Shown here: piece after piece, positions 9,078 through 18,389 of the stretch
How positions within the stretch are numbered: position 1 is the stretch's first letter
Layout of the letters: each line of letters opens with the position of its first letter
From: Cellulomonas sp. RIT-PI-Y
GTDB lineage: Bacteria > Actinomycetota > Actinomycetes > Actinomycetales > Cellulomonadaceae
Assembly (NCBI RefSeq): GCF_025642745.1
Contig: NZ_JANZKP010000009.1
Coordinates: 20,703 to 84,702 of the forward strand
Length of the DNA: 64,000 nucleotides
Direction of reading: 5' to 3'
Position numbers and translations under genes: made by a program
Notes under the pieces: model-generated
Told to the model about the DNA's origin: nothing
Databases searched by the model: none
The model's input: the letters and a program-made list of their open reading frames with translations, nothing else

Positions 9078-9461
9078 ATGGGTCTGTTCTCCCGCCGCAA
9101 GCGTCGCTCCGACGACGGTGCCGCCGTCGCCGCGCCCGCGCCGACCGGGCGCGCCGCTCAGCAGGCGACCGTCGACCACCTGGCCGAGTTCGTGCGGACC
9201 CGGGTCGGCGTCGAGGCCTATGTCGAGCCGGCCACCAACGTCACCCAGACCACGCTGATGCTGATCGCCACGGACGGGGAGTGGACCCGGCGCCGGGTGC
9301 CGGACGGCAAGGCCGCCGGGGACGTCGCCCGCAAGCTCGGCATCCCGGTGTACGACGTGCAGCGCACCGGCTACCCGCAGCGGATGCGCGACTGGAACAC
9401 CCGGCAGCGGATCGAGCGCGAGCGGGCGGCCAAGGAGCGGGCGGCACGGCGCGAGGTCTGA
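9078..9461 (+). CDS. Conserved small basic protein, function unknown
   Basis: This 127-residue cytoplasmic protein has no family I can name with confidence. The first 12 residues (MGLFSRRKRRSD) and the last 30 are strongly basic. The middle looks like a compact alpha/beta domain (AYVEPATNVTQTTLMLIATD, then WTRRRVPDGKAAGDVARKLG). No membrane segment or signal peptide is present. TACCCT (9065-9070) sits exactly 7 nt before the ATG, so it is probably leaderless and a real gene. It is divergent from lpdA and convergent with pepA. Confidence 0.75.
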   Translation: MGLFSRRKRRSDDGAAVAAPAPTGRAAQQATVDHLAEFVRTRVGVEAYVEPATNVTQTTLMLIATDGEWTRRRVPDGKAAGDVARKLGIPVYDVQRTGYPQRMRDWNTRQRIERERAAKERAARREV

Positions 9462-9514
9462 CCGACCCCGAGGTGTGACCGACCGCGTGGCCTGACCGTC
9501 CGCGTGGCACGACG

Positions 9515-9550
9515 GAGGGCCGCCACCCCCGATCGGGGACGACGGCCCTC
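9515..9550. terminator. Bidirectional terminator-like hairpin
   Basis: GAGGGCCG (9515-9522) pairs with CGGCCCTC (9543-9550), with a second palindrome CCCCGATCGGGG inside. It lies between the convergent small gene and pepA. Confidence 0.6.
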
Positions 9551-9569
9551 GCGTTCGTGCCGGGACCGC

Positions 9570-11066
9570 TCAGCGGCCCGCGCGACCCTCGATCAGGGCC
9601 AGCAGCGTCCGCACGCCGACCCCGGTGCCGCCGACCGGCGTGTAGCCGAAGGCGGACTTCTCGTTGTAGGCCGGACCGGCGATGTCCAGGTGCGCCCACG
9701 GCGTCGAGCCGACGAACTCCTGCAGGAAGATCCCCGCGGTGAGCATCCCGCCGAACCGGTCGGAGATGTTGGCGATGTCGGCGACCTTGGAGTTCAGACC
9801 GGGGCGCAGGTCCTTCGGCAGCGGCATCGGCCAGAACTGCTCGCCGGAGGCGCCGGCGGACGCCACGACCTCCTCGCGCACCGCGTCGGTGCCCATCACC
9901 GCGGAGACGCGCGGGCCGAGTGCCACCAGCTGCGCGCCGGTCAGCGTCGCGATGTCCAGCACGACGTCCGGCTTCTCCTCGACCGCGGCGACCAGGCCGT
10001 CCGCCATCACCAGGCGTCCCTCGGCGTCGGTGTTCAGCACCTCGACGGTCTTGCCGCCGCGGATGGTCAGCACGTCCGACGGGCGCTGGGCGGAACCCGA
10101 GGGCATGTTCTCGGCCAGGCAGAGCCAGCCGGTCACGGCCACCGGGACCTCGAGCCGGGCGGCGGCGATCACGGTGTGCAGGACCGCGGCGGCACCGGCC
10201 ATGTCGGACTTCATCGCGTCCATGCCCGCGGCCGGCTTGATCGAGATGCCGCCGGAGTCGAAGGTGATGCCCTTGCCGACCAGCGCGACCTTGGCCTGCG
10301 GCTTGGAGGGCGTGTAGGACACCTTCACCAGGCGCGGCGGGCGGACCGATCCCTGGCCGACGCCGACCAGACCGCCGTAGCCGCCGGCGGCCAGCTGCTT
10401 CTCGTCCAGCACGGAGATCTTCAGGCCCTTGGCGCCCGAGTCCTTGATCGCGGTCTTCGCGGCGTCGGCGAACGCGGCCGGGAACAGGTCGTTCGGCGCG
10501 GCGTTCACCAGATCGCGCACGCCGTGCAGTGCGGCGGCCAGCACCTCGGCCCGGGCCAGCGCGGCGGTGGCGGCCTTGTCCGTGGCCCGCGGGGTGACGA
10601 ACTCGATCGAGGCGACCGGTGCCTTCGCCTCACCCGTCTGGTAGCGGGTGTAGCTGTAGGCGCCGAACAGCGCGCCCTCGGTCACCGCGGCGACCTGCTC
10701 GGCGTCGGCGGCGGGCAGCACCACCGCGACGGTCTCCACGCCGGAGAGCTCACGCAGCGCGGCGCCGGCGGCCCGGCGCAGCGCCTCCGGCTCCGGGGTG
10801 GCGCCGTCGTCGAGCGCACCGACACCGGTGAGCACGACGAGCTTGGCCTTCAGGCCGGTGGCGGGCACCGCGCGCACCTGGTCGGCGGCACCCGTCACGC
10901 CCAGCGGGGTGGCGAGGTCGGTCAGACTCGCGGCCAGGTCGGCGGGCAGCCAGTCCGCGGCGAGCAGGCGCGGGGGCCGACCCTCTCCGGTCTGGGCGAC
11001 CGCGACGACCAGGGCGTCGGCGGACAGGCGGGCGGGGTTCGCGGAGGTCAACGTCACTCGGGGCAC
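9570..11066 (-). CDS. pepA: Leucyl aminopeptidase (M17)
   Basis: This 498-residue M17 metalloaminopeptidase releases N-terminal residues from peptides in the cytosol. The C-terminal catalytic domain shows the family signature NTDAEGRLVMADGL, the metal-binding KGITFDSGGISIKPAAGMD and KSDMAGAAAVLHTV. The N-terminal half is the less conserved macro-like domain. Length is normal for the family. The GTG at 11066 has TAGAGT (minus strand, 11074-11079) 7 nt upstream, which suggests a leaderless transcript. It faces a divergent membrane-protein gene 40 bp away. Confidence 0.95.
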   Translation of the reverse strand: MPRVTLTSANPARLSADALVVAVAQTGEGRPPRLLAADWLPADLAASLTDLATPLGVTGAADQVRAVPATGLKAKLVVLTGVGALDDGATPEPEALRRAAGAALRELSGVETVAVVLPAADAEQVAAVTEGALFGAYSYTRYQTGEAKAPVASIEFVTPRATDKAATAALARAEVLAAALHGVRDLVNAAPNDLFPAAFADAAKTAIKDSGAKGLKISVLDEKQLAAGGYGGLVGVGQGSVRPPRLVKVSYTPSKPQAKVALVGKGITFDSGGISIKPAAGMDAMKSDMAGAAAVLHTVIAAARLEVPVAVTGWLCLAENMPSGSAQRPSDVLTIRGGKTVEVLNTDAEGRLVMADGLVAAVEEKPDVVLDIATLTGAQLVALGPRVSAVMGTDAVREEVVASAGASGEQFWPMPLPKDLRPGLNSKVADIANISDRFGGMLTAGIFLQEFVGSTPWAHLDIAGPAYNEKSAFGYTPVGGTGVGVRTLLALIEGRAGR

Positions 11067-11106
11067 GGACCCGACTCTAGCCGTCGTGCGGGTACCGTCG
11101 ACCCCC

Positions 11107-11463
11107 GTGACGCCGCCTCTGACCCTCCTGGTCGCCCTGGCCGCCGCCGCCCTCGGTCTGTGGGCGCTGTGGTTCGCCGTCCGCGACCGCGCGGTGATCC
11201 TGCGTCAGCTGTGGGGCGGTGCGGTGGTGGAGGGGCTGATGCTGGTGCAGGCGGCGGTCGCCGGAGTGCGCCACGCCACCGGCAGCGTGCCCGCCGAACC
11301 GGCCGTGTTCTGGAGCTACGTCGTCACCCAACTCGTCCTGCTGCCCGCCGCCGCGCTCTGGGCCTTCGCCGAGCGCAGCCGCTGGTCCTCGGTGGTGCTG
11401 CTGATCGCCGCCGCCGCCGTGGCCTTCCTGCAGCTCCGCCTCGCCCAGACCTGGGGGAACTGA
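11107..11463 (+). CDS. Small integral membrane protein
   Basis: This 118-residue protein is almost entirely hydrophobic, with about four membrane helices: LTLLVALAAAALGLWALWF, LWGGAVVEGLMLVQAAVAGV, WSYVVTQLVLLPAAALWAF and VVLLIAAAAVAFLQLRL. I do not recognise the family. The GTG at 11107 follows a TACCGT box (11092-11097) and is the first start after it; the frame is open further upstream but would then overlap pepA. Its stop overlaps the start of the next membrane gene (TGATG), so the two are translationally coupled and may act together. Confidence 0.7.
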   Translation: MTPPLTLLVALAAAALGLWALWFAVRDRAVILRQLWGGAVVEGLMLVQAAVAGVRHATGSVPAEPAVFWSYVVTQLVLLPAAALWAFAERSRWSSVVLLIAAAAVAFLQLRLAQTWGN

Positions 11464-11870
11464 TGCCCACTCCGACGTCCACCGGCCCGGGCCGAGTCCT
11501 GGTCGCCGTCTACGGCCTGTTCGCGCTCGCCGCCACCGCCCGGGGCGTCAGCCAGCTGATCCGGGAGTACGACGCCGCTCCGCTGGCCTACACACTGTCC
11601 GCGGTCGCGGGTCTGATCTACCTGGTGGCGACGGTCGCGCTGGCCAAGGACTGGCGCCCGGTGGCCTGGACCGCGGTCGGCGTCGAGCTGCTCGGCGTCC
11701 TGACCGTGGGAGTCCTGACCCTGGTCGACGCGGCGGACTTCCCGGACAAGACCGTGTGGTCCTGGTTCGGCCGGGACTACGGATTCGTCCCGCTGATCCT
11801 GCCGTTCCTCGGGCTGGCGTGGCTGTGGCGTACGTCGAGAATACGAGAGGTCCCGTCGTCGGAGCGGTGA
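11463..11870 (+). CDS. Small integral membrane protein, coupled to the preceding gene
   Basis: This 135-residue protein has about four membrane helices, including VLVAVYGLFALAATARGVSQL, TLSAVAGLIYLVATVAL, VAWTAVGVELLGVLTVGVL and GFVPLILPFLGLAWLW. It looks like an uncharacterised actinobacterial membrane protein; no catalytic motif is seen. The ATG overlaps the stop codon of the gene before it by one base. It ends 20 bp before pyrD, which has its own leaderless promoter. Confidence 0.75.
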   Translation: MPTPTSTGPGRVLVAVYGLFALAATARGVSQLIREYDAAPLAYTLSAVAGLIYLVATVALAKDWRPVAWTAVGVELLGVLTVGVLTLVDAADFPDKTVWSWFGRDYGFVPLILPFLGLAWLWRTSRIREVPSSER

Positions 11871-11890
11871 GACCGACTAGGTTGGGGGCC

Positions 11891-12913
11891 GTGTACGGCC
11901 TCCTGTTCCGCCTGGTCTTCGTCCGCCTCGATCCCGAACAGGCCCATCACCGGGCCTTCGCGCTGATCCGGCTCGCCGCCCGCATCCCGGTGCTGCGCTC
12001 GGTGATCCGTGCGGTCCTCGCCGTTCCCGCCGCCGGGCGGGTGCAGGTGCTGGGCCGGACGTTCCCCTCCGCCTTCGGGGTGGCCGCGGGCTTCGACAAG
12101 GACGCGGTCGGCGTGCCCGGACTGACCATGCTCGGCTTCGGCTTCGTCGAGGTCGGCACCGTCACCGCGCATCCGCAGCCCGGCAACGAGCAGCCCCGGC
12201 TCTGGCGGATGGTCGACCAGCGGGCGCTGCGCAACCGGATGGGCTTCAACAACCGGGGCTCGGTCGAGGTCGCTCGCACCCTCGCGGCGCTGCGCGGCAC
12301 CCCTGCGGGCCGGGCCGCCGTGGTCGGCGTGAACATCGGCAAGACCAAGGTCACGCCGGTCGAGGACGCCGCCGCCGACTACGCCACCTCCGCCGAGCGC
12401 CTGGCGCCGTACGCGGACTACCTGGTGGTCAACGTCTCCTCCCCGAACACGCCCGGTCTGCGGGACCTGCAGTCGGTCGAGTCGTTGCGGCCGGTGCTGC
12501 AGGCCACCCGGGCAGCCGCCGACCGGGCCACGGCCGCCGCCGGTAGCCCGCGGGTGCCGCTGCTGGTCAAGATCGCCCCCGACCTGGCCGACGACGACGT
12601 GGACGCGGTCGCCGACCTGGCGCTGGAGCTCGGTCTGGACGGCGTGGTCGCCGTCAACACCACCATCGCGCACGACCTCGGCCCCGGCGGCGTCTCCGGC
12701 CCGCCGGTGCTGGAGCGCGGGCTCGCCGTGGTCCGTCGACTGCGCGACCGGCTCGGCCCCGACCCGGTGATCATCGGCGTCGGCGGGATCAGCACCGGTG
12801 CGGACGCGCGGGCCTACCGGGAGGCGGGCGCCACCCTGGTGCAGGGCTACACCGGCTTCATCTACCAGGGGCCGTTCTGGGCCTCCCGGATCGCGAAGGA
12901 GCTGGCGGCATGA
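11891..12913 (+). CDS. pyrD: Dihydroorotate dehydrogenase (quinone), class 2
   Basis: This 340-residue FMN enzyme oxidises dihydroorotate to orotate in pyrimidine synthesis and passes electrons to menaquinone. The N-terminal helix ([19 protein letters not shown]) is the membrane-association domain that marks class 2. [21 protein letters not shown], the [14 protein letters not shown] loop with catalytic Ser and [14 protein letters not shown] (FMN phosphate site) are all present. The GTG at 11891 has TAGGTT (11878-11883) 7 nt upstream, indicating a leaderless mRNA. It overlaps the next small gene by ATGA. Confidence 0.95.
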   Translation: MYGLLFRLVFVRLDPEQAHHRAFALIRLAARIPVLRSVIRAVLAVPAAGRVQVLGRTFPSAFGVAAGFDKDAVGVPGLTMLGFGFVEVGTVTAHPQPGNEQPRLWRMVDQRALRNRMGFNNRGSVEVARTLAALRGTPAGRAAVVGVNIGKTKVTPVEDAAADYATSAERLAPYADYLVVNVSSPNTPGLRDLQSVESLRPVLQATRAAADRATAAAGSPRVPLLVKIAPDLADDDVDAVADLALELGLDGVVAVNTTIAHDLGPGGVSGPPVLERGLAVVRRLRDRLGPDPVIIGVGGISTGADARAYREAGATLVQGYTGFIYQGPFWASRIAKELAA

Positions 12914-13152
12914 GCGACCTCGCTCCGCACTGGTCCTGGCGGTTCGCCGATGCCGCGGGCCGGGAGATCGACCGGCCGACCTCGCCGACCTTCGTGGGCC
13001 GGTTCGACGCCGAGGAGTGGTTCGGGCTGCACTGGCGTGCGCTGCGCGACCAGGGCGCGGCCGCGGCGGTGCTCCGGCTGGCGGACGCGACCGTGGGCCC
13101 GAGCTACGACCTGCGGGCCGTGCCGGAGGAGATGACCTTCACGGAGGGCTGA
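12910..13152 (+). CDS. Small protein coupled to pyrD, function unknown
   Basis: This 80-residue soluble, acidic protein begins [17 protein letters not shown] and contains AEEWFGLHWRALRDQGAAAA. The ATG overlaps the pyrD stop (ATGA), which supports translation. Small proteins with a similar WFG..WR core occur widely in actinobacteria, but I know of no function. No membrane segment or cysteine is present. Confidence 0.7.
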   Translation: MSDLAPHWSWRFADAAGREIDRPTSPTFVGRFDAEEWFGLHWRALRDQGAAAAVLRLADATVGPSYDLRAVPEEMTFTEG

Positions 13153-13226
13153 CGTCGGCGGAGCGTCTCGGGGCGGTCCAGGGCATCGAGCGTGGCCGCC
13201 CGCGCGCCGGTGCGCGGCAGCAGCCG

Positions 13227-14669
13227 TCAGACCGTGACCGTTCCGCGCGCCGGTGCCGCCGTGGGGGCAGCCGGTCCCAGCGCGGCCCACGCCAGCGCCA
13301 GCCCGTCCACCGCCCGGACCAGCTGATCCGGTGCGGCGGTGAACGGCAGGCGCAGCCGGTCCTCCATCCCGCCGTCGACGCCGAACGCCGGACCCGGCAC
13401 GACCCGCACCCCGTGTGCCAGGGCCAGCGCGCTGAGCGCCGAGGACACCGGGGCGCCCAGATCGACCCACAGGCACTGACCGCCGCGGGGGACCGCGAAC
13501 CGCCAGTCCGGCAGCCGGTCGCGCAGCAGCGCGACCAGCAGGTCGCGGCCCGCACGCAGCGTGTCGACCCGGCCGGGCACCGCACCCGGGCCCGCGCCGA
13601 TCAGCTCCGCGGCGATCAGCTGCTCCAGCACCGGGGTGCCCAGATCGGCGCTGCGCCGGGCGAGGGCCAACCGGGTGGTCAGCTCGGCCGGGCCGCGCAG
13701 CCAGCCGACCCGCAGCCCGCCCCAGTGCGACTTGGACACCGATCCGATCGCCAGCACCCGCGGATCGCGACCGGCGCCGGCCCAGCTGTCGGGCGCCGGC
13801 CCGTCCAGCACCAGATCGGTCAGGACCTCGTCGCCGACGATCACGGTGCCGGTGCGCAGCGCGAGGTCGCGGATCTCGGCCCGGGCGTCCGCGGACAGGC
13901 AGCCACCGGTGGGGTTCTGGAAGTCCGGCACCAGGTACACCAGCCGCGGCGCCACCTGCCGCAGCGTGGAGGCCAGCAGCGCGAGGTCCACCCCTTCCGG
14001 GCCGGTCGGCACCGGGACCGGTCGCGCGCCGGTGGCCCGCACCGCGTCGATCGCGTGCACGTAGGTCGGCTGCTCGACCACGACGCGGTCGCCCGGCCCG
14101 GCATGCCCCTGGATCAGCAGGGCGATCGCGTGCTGGGCGCCGGTGGTGATCAGGATCTGGTCCGGCGAGGTCGGGGTGCCGCGATCGGTGTAGCGCTGGG
14201 CGACGGCCTCGCGCAGTTCGGGCAGACCCATCGGGTAGTAGCCGTGGTCGGCGTGGGCGGGCAGCCGGTCCAGCGCGGCGAGCGCGGCGTGGTGCAGCTC
14301 GGGCGGGGCGGTCGAGGCGGCGATCGACAGGTCGACGATCCCCTCGCCGCCGTAGCCCACCGGCGTGGTCCGGGAGCGCTGGTCGTGGGGGAGTGCGGTC
14401 ACCGTGCCCGCCCCCTGGCGGCTGAGCAGGAAGCCCTCGGCGCGGAGGGTGTCGTAGGCCGCGGTCACGGTGGTGCGGGAGACGGCCAGCGCCGTCGCCA
14501 GCTCGCGCTCGGCCGGGAGCCGGGTGGACAGTGGCAGGGACCCGGCCAGGACGGCACGGCGCAGCGCGTCGGACAGGGCGGTGTGTGCCGGTCCGGGTCG
14601 TCGCCAGTTGCCGAGCACGGTCGCGGTCCGGGCGCCCGAGACCCGGCGGTCGGTGTGGAGTGCTGCCAT
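13227..14669 (-). CDS. MocR-type GntR/aminotransferase regulator (YczR-like)
   Basis: This 480-residue protein has an N-terminal GntR winged helix (TRLPAERELATALAVSRTTV, residues about 50-70, then YDTLRAEGFLLSRQGAGTV) fused to a fold-type I aminotransferase domain with VDLGAP and the PLP-lysine region SVSKSHWGGLRVGW. Such MocR proteins use the aminotransferase domain to sense PLP or an amino compound. The adjacent divergent YczE-type membrane protein matches the described YczR-YczE pairs. The ATG at 14669 gives a normal N-terminus; a longer frame with an ATG at 14711 would run into the operator region and was rejected. A 9-bp direct repeat lies right upstream. Confidence 0.9.
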   Translation of the reverse strand: MAALHTDRRVSGARTATVLGNWRRPGPAHTALSDALRRAVLAGSLPLSTRLPAERELATALAVSRTTVTAAYDTLRAEGFLLSRQGAGTVTALPHDQRSRTTPVGYGGEGIVDLSIAASTAPPELHHAALAALDRLPAHADHGYYPMGLPELREAVAQRYTDRGTPTSPDQILITTGAQHAIALLIQGHAGPGDRVVVEQPTYVHAIDAVRATGARPVPVPTGPEGVDLALLASTLRQVAPRLVYLVPDFQNPTGGCLSADARAEIRDLALRTGTVIVGDEVLTDLVLDGPAPDSWAGAGRDPRVLAIGSVSKSHWGGLRVGWLRGPAELTTRLALARRSADLGTPVLEQLIAAELIGAGPGAVPGRVDTLRAGRDLLVALLRDRLPDWRFAVPRGGQCLWVDLGAPVSSALSALALAHGVRVVPGPAFGVDGGMEDRLRLPFTAAPDQLVRAVDGLALAWAALGPAAPTAAPARGTVTV

Positions 14670-14671
14670 GC

Positions 14672-14713
14672 AGGCCACTCTTGCGCAATTGGCTATCGAA
14701 AGGAAGGCCACTC
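14672..14713. promoter_or_regulatory. Putative MocR operator: 9-bp direct repeat
   Basis: AGGCCACTC occurs at 14672-14680 and again at 14705-14713, 33 bp apart or three helical turns. It lies between the divergent MocR and YczE-type genes. Direct repeats on one helix face are typical MocR operators; assignment is inference. Confidence 0.55.
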
Positions 14714-14731
14714 CTGGCCCAGGATCAGACC

Positions 14732-15421
14732 ATGTCGCAGAACTCCTCCCGTCGGCTCAGCCGTCGCCTGCCCCAGCTGTTCGTCGGCCTGGTGCTCTAC
14801 GCCCTGTCCATCGCCATGGTCGTGCACCCGGCGCTCGGCTCGATGCCGTGGGACGTGCTGAGCCAGGGACTGTCCCACCAGTTCGGCTGGTCGCTGGGCA
14901 CCTCGGTCCTGGTCAGCAGCGTCGGGGTCCTGCTGTGCTGGATCCCGCTGCGACAGCGACCCGGCGTCGGCACGGTGGCCAACGTCGTGGTGATCGGCGT
15001 GATGGTGGACCCGTTCGTCGCACTGCTGAACCTGCTGCCCGAGCAGCTGCCCGTGGTGGCCCGGATCGCGCTGATGCTGGCCGGGATCGGGCTGAACGGG
15101 CTGGCCGGTGCGCTGTACATCGGCGCGCGGCTCGGGCCGGGTCCGCGGGACGGCCTGATGACCGGTCTGGTGGCCCGCACCGGGGGCCGGGTGGCGCCGA
15201 TCCGGATCGGGATCGAGTTGACGGTGGTCGTGATCGGCTGGGCGCTCGGCGGCACCGTCGGCGTGGGCACGGTGCTGTACGCGCTGTCGGTCGGGCCGAT
15301 CCTGGGCTGGCTGATGCCGCGGTTCCTGGTGCGGCTGGACCACGAACCGATCCCGACGACGGCCGCACCGCGGGAATCGGCACCTCGTCCGGGTCGGCTC
15401 GCTCCCGTTCGACGTCGGTGA
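14732..15421 (+). CDS. yczE: YczE/YyaS/YitT-family membrane protein
   Basis: This 229-residue protein has five to six membrane helices. The first is QLFVGLVLYALSIAMVVHP, and the family-typical GSMPWDVLSQGLS follows near residue 40. Other conserved-looking parts are GARLGPGPRDGLMTGL and the Arg-rich cytoplasmic loops. YczE proteins form a membrane family repeatedly found next to a MocR regulator; transport is suspected but the substrate is not known. The ATG at 14732 begins right at the first helix and follows the shared operator region, so it is probably switched by the divergent MocR protein. The frame is open further upstream but only through the regulator gene. Confidence 0.82.
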   Translation: MSQNSSRRLSRRLPQLFVGLVLYALSIAMVVHPALGSMPWDVLSQGLSHQFGWSLGTSVLVSSVGVLLCWIPLRQRPGVGTVANVVVIGVMVDPFVALLNLLPEQLPVVARIALMLAGIGLNGLAGALYIGARLGPGPRDGLMTGLVARTGGRVAPIRIGIELTVVVIGWALGGTVGVGTVLYALSVGPILGWLMPRFLVRLDHEPIPTTAAPRESAPRPGRLAPVRRR

Positions 15422-15444
15422 GACGCCGCCGACGAGGCGAGCCG

Positions 15445-17697
15445 CTACGAGCGGAGGTTCGCGGGCGTCGTGACCTCGCTGGAATCCCCGCGCTCCCACC
15501 CGACGTCGGTGAACCGCAGCAGATAGGGCGGCGCCGAACTGCGCAGCCGATCGTCGTAGCCCACCGTCAGGTCCATCCCGCAGCTGCCCTCGGGATAGTT
15601 GACCTGGACCCGGAGTCCACCCTGGATCCCGACGATCCAGGAGGCCTCGTTCCGGACCCCGGTGGTGCTGAGGTAGTTCTGGGCGAGGGAGCCGTTCACG
15701 ACCACCGACGTGGTCTCCACCTGCGACATGTCCACCTCGGCGAGATAGCCACCGGAGCCGTCCGACTTCCGCGTGAGCGAGGCACCGGGGAACGTGGCCA
15801 GGTACGGATCCGATGACGTGCCGGCAGCGGCGTCGTAGCGGGGTGTGGACCAGCCGTACGAGCTGTCGAAGTCGGTCGCGAGGACACAGACCTGGTCGTC
15901 CTGGTAGCCGAGGCCGCTGCTGAGCACCTGGATGGCGGCATCGATCCGGATCTGGTCCGGATCGTCGTCGTACTGGTGCGGCCACGAGCCCTGGGTGCCC
16001 GACGCGGCGTCCACCCCGTCGCGGTAGAGGTAGTACTTGGTGAGGTTGTACGACCCGACCCACGTGCTGCCGTCCCCGTACCGGGAGGCGCGCCCGCGCA
16101 GCGCGACGCGCTGGTCCACCACGCTCACCTCGTTGGCGACGAGGCCGAGCTGATCGGTGCTGCCCGCGGCCACGAGGTCCCCGGTGACCAGCACCGCGCC
16201 GACGGATCCGAGCGTGACCGTGCCCTGGTACTCGCCCTCGACCCAGAGATTCCCCTTGGTCCGGTACCGCGAGGACGCGTAGGCCGAGGTGTCCAGCGCG
16301 ATCTCGGTGTGACCCACGGTGCCGTTGGCCTCCGCCTGGGCGAGCGCGTCCGCGGCCACATCGCCGGCCGGGAGGTAGCCGTAGGTCGCGTTGCCGCCGA
16401 TCTCGTGCGCGTCGAGCCGATCGTTCACCACACCGTTGTCGGCCACGACATCGGCGGGCAGGTCGTCCACGTAGACGACCATGCCGTCGGGCACCGCGAC
16501 GTGTGCGCCCTCGTCCGACGCCAACGCTGCAGGGCTGCCGCAGGTGGGCGTGGTGCCGGAGAACGACGCCACGGCGAGGGTGAGGCCGGAGTACTGCGAT
16601 TGCTTGGACCACACCCGCATCGAGCCGTCCGGCTCGAACACGACTCGGGTCGGCCCGTAGTAGTGGCAGCCCGGGGCAGAGGCGAGTGCGGTGGTCTCGT
16701 AGGGCAGCGTGTGCGGGGTGGACAACTGCGGCGCGGCGCTCGTGGTCACGGCCGAGACCGGGAGATTGCCGATGTACTGCGTGGTGGGCAGCACGCCGCA
16801 GCTGGTCGAGAACGCTCCGCTCTCCCACCCGGTCCCGAAGGTGCTGTCGCTGCACCAGGGGTTGACGACGGAGAGCGTGCCGTCCACCTGGTATGTCGCT
16901 CCCGCGGTGCCCGCCATGCTGGTCGGTCCCGGATTGATGAACCCGACGTCGTTGCTGAAGAAGTCCCCGTCGACCGGGTTGACCCAGGAGTTGAGCTTCC
17001 AGTCCACCCCGCCGTTGGTCTGGCTCACGGGGTTGCCCCAGGCGTTGGTGTTGTGCCAGTTATTGCGCGTGCGCAGGCAGAGGATCGAGGGCATGGGGCT
17101 GCCCGCACCGTAGGCGCCACTGCTGCGCTGATAGGCCCGGGCGCCGGCGGAGTCGGTGCAGTAGGCGGCAGAGGTCGGTCGCGCCCAGTGGTTCTGGTAA
17201 CCGGCGTACTGCTCGGTGGACTCACGGGTCGCCCGGACCTCCACGGTGCGGTACTCGTCGGCGGATCGCCCGGTCACCCGCAGCGCGACCCAGCTGGCCT
17301 CGGTGCCGTTGTCCGTGTCCCAGTCCATGACCTGGTAGTGGTAGGCGGGGGCGCTGTCGGCCGATGTGCCCGCCTCGACCGGCGACCAGCCGACCTCCGT
17401 CGTCGTGTCGTAGCCGCAGCCGGAGTCGGTGACCGGCGCCTGCATCGCCGTGTTGTCGCAATCGATCTCCTGCCAGTAGCCGGGGACGGCGCTGGCACGG
17501 GTCAGGAAGTCGGCGAGACCCGATTCCGCCGCGGACAGGGCCTTCTCGCTGTCGGTGTAGGCCGCGCTGAGCCGCATCGACCGCACCACGTAGAGGGAGG
17601 TCGTGAGCACCAGCGCGAACAGCACGGCGAACGAGATCACCACCATCACCACCCCCATGCCGTCGTCGGTGCGGATGCGTTGACGTGCCGTGCCCAC
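15445..17697 (-). CDS. PilX-like pilus-associated protein, large
   Basis: This 750-residue protein has one N-terminal membrane helix (GMGVVMVVISFAVLFALVLT) right after a charged stretch, then SAAYTDSEKALSAAESGLAD, the amphipathic helix characteristic of PilX-type N-terminal domains. The helix lacks the Glu5 of a true prepilin. The long remainder is Gly/Ser/Thr/Asp-rich, with scattered cysteine pairs, and looks like an extracellular beta-rich region of unknown fold. The GTG at 17697 puts the helix close to the N-terminus; GAGCGAGA upstream is only a fair ribosome site. It is third gene of an operon with two prepilin-type genes, 14 bp downstream of the second, so it probably belongs to a minor pilin complex at the cell surface. 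Confidence 0.75.
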   Translation of the reverse strand: MGTARQRIRTDDGMGVVMVVISFAVLFALVLTTSLYVVRSMRLSAAYTDSEKALSAAESGLADFLTRASAVPGYWQEIDCDNTAMQAPVTDSGCGYDTTTEVGWSPVEAGTSADSAPAYHYQVMDWDTDNGTEASWVALRVTGRSADEYRTVEVRATRESTEQYAGYQNHWARPTSAAYCTDSAGARAYQRSSGAYGAGSPMPSILCLRTRNNWHNTNAWGNPVSQTNGGVDWKLNSWVNPVDGDFFSNDVGFINPGPTSMAGTAGATYQVDGTLSVVNPWCSDSTFGTGWESGAFSTSCGVLPTTQYIGNLPVSAVTTSAAPQLSTPHTLPYETTALASAPGCHYYGPTRVVFEPDGSMRVWSKQSQYSGLTLAVASFSGTTPTCGSPAALASDEGAHVAVPDGMVVYVDDLPADVVADNGVVNDRLDAHEIGGNATYGYLPAGDVAADALAQAEANGTVGHTEIALDTSAYASSRYRTKGNLWVEGEYQGTVTLGSVGAVLVTGDLVAAGSTDQLGLVANEVSVVDQRVALRGRASRYGDGSTWVGSYNLTKYYLYRDGVDAASGTQGSWPHQYDDDPDQIRIDAAIQVLSSGLGYQDDQVCVLATDFDSSYGWSTPRYDAAAGTSSDPYLATFPGASLTRKSDGSGGYLAEVDMSQVETTSVVVNGSLAQNYLSTTGVRNEASWIVGIQGGLRVQVNYPEGSCGMDLTVGYDDRLRSSAPPYLLRFTDVGWERGDSSEVTTPANLRS

Positions 17698-17711
17698 GGT
17701 GGTTCTCGCTC

Positions 17712-18389
17712 TCAACTGTTCTTCAGGTGGATGCGGTCGCTGTGCGTGCTGGCGATCTCCTGCCGCTGCGGCGAGGTGCGAACGACCAACGTGACCTCGA
17801 CCGCTTCGACGGCGGCGGACGCGTCGATCTCGGTGCCGTGCGCGTCGAGGTAGGTGAATCCGGTCCCGGACTGGACCCCGTCGACGAGGACCCGGGTCTC
17901 GCAGGTGCGTCCGGAGCACCCGGCGCTCAGCGGGAGCAGGGCGCGCAGCTCGGTGGCGTCCGCGACGCCGGCCACCGGAGTGCGTCGTTCGACGAGGCGG
18001 TCGCCGGCGACCTCGAACTCGACCAGCACCAGTTCGTCCGCCGCCACGGTGGCGGACGTGGCATCGGCGTCGGGGTCGCGGATGAGCACCGCCAGGCTGG
18101 ACGCACTGCCGCCGAGCACCGGCGAGGTCATCGCCTCGGCGAAGGGTTCGGCCCGGAGCGCGTAGGGCACCGCTCGCTCGATCACCCGGATGGCGTACTG
18201 GGCCGACAGGGTGTCGTCGGTCCGGCCCCAGCTCTTCGCGTCGGTCCGCTGGATGCCGATGGTCAGCGTGACGGTGGCGACCATGACCATGGTCAGGATG
18301 GACATCGCGACCAGCAGCTCGGCCAGGGTCAGTCCCTCGTCGCGGCCCTGCGGGCGGAGAGCTCCGGTGCGGACGGGGAGCCGGGTCAT
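17712..18389 (-). CDS. Prepilin-type protein, PilW-like
   Basis: This 225-residue protein carries a class III/type IV prepilin signal: RDEG followed by LTLAELLVAMSILTMVM, with Gly-1, Glu+5 and a hydrophobic helix, about residues 17-38. The rest is a globular domain with a CSGRTC cysteine pair and ends LKNS. Prepilin peptidase and assembly ATPase genes are not in the window, so the machinery must be elsewhere. The ATG overlaps the stop of the upstream gene (ATGA), indicating translational coupling. Confidence 0.82.
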   Translation of the reverse strand: MTRLPVRTGALRPQGRDEGLTLAELLVAMSILTMVMVATVTLTIGIQRTDAKSWGRTDDTLSAQYAIRVIERAVPYALRAEPFAEAMTSPVLGGSASSLAVLIRDPDADATSATVAADELVLVEFEVAGDRLVERRTPVAGVADATELRALLPLSAGCSGRTCETRVLVDGVQSGTGFTYLDAHGTEIDASAAVEAVEVTLVVRTSPQRQEIASTHSDRIHLKNS

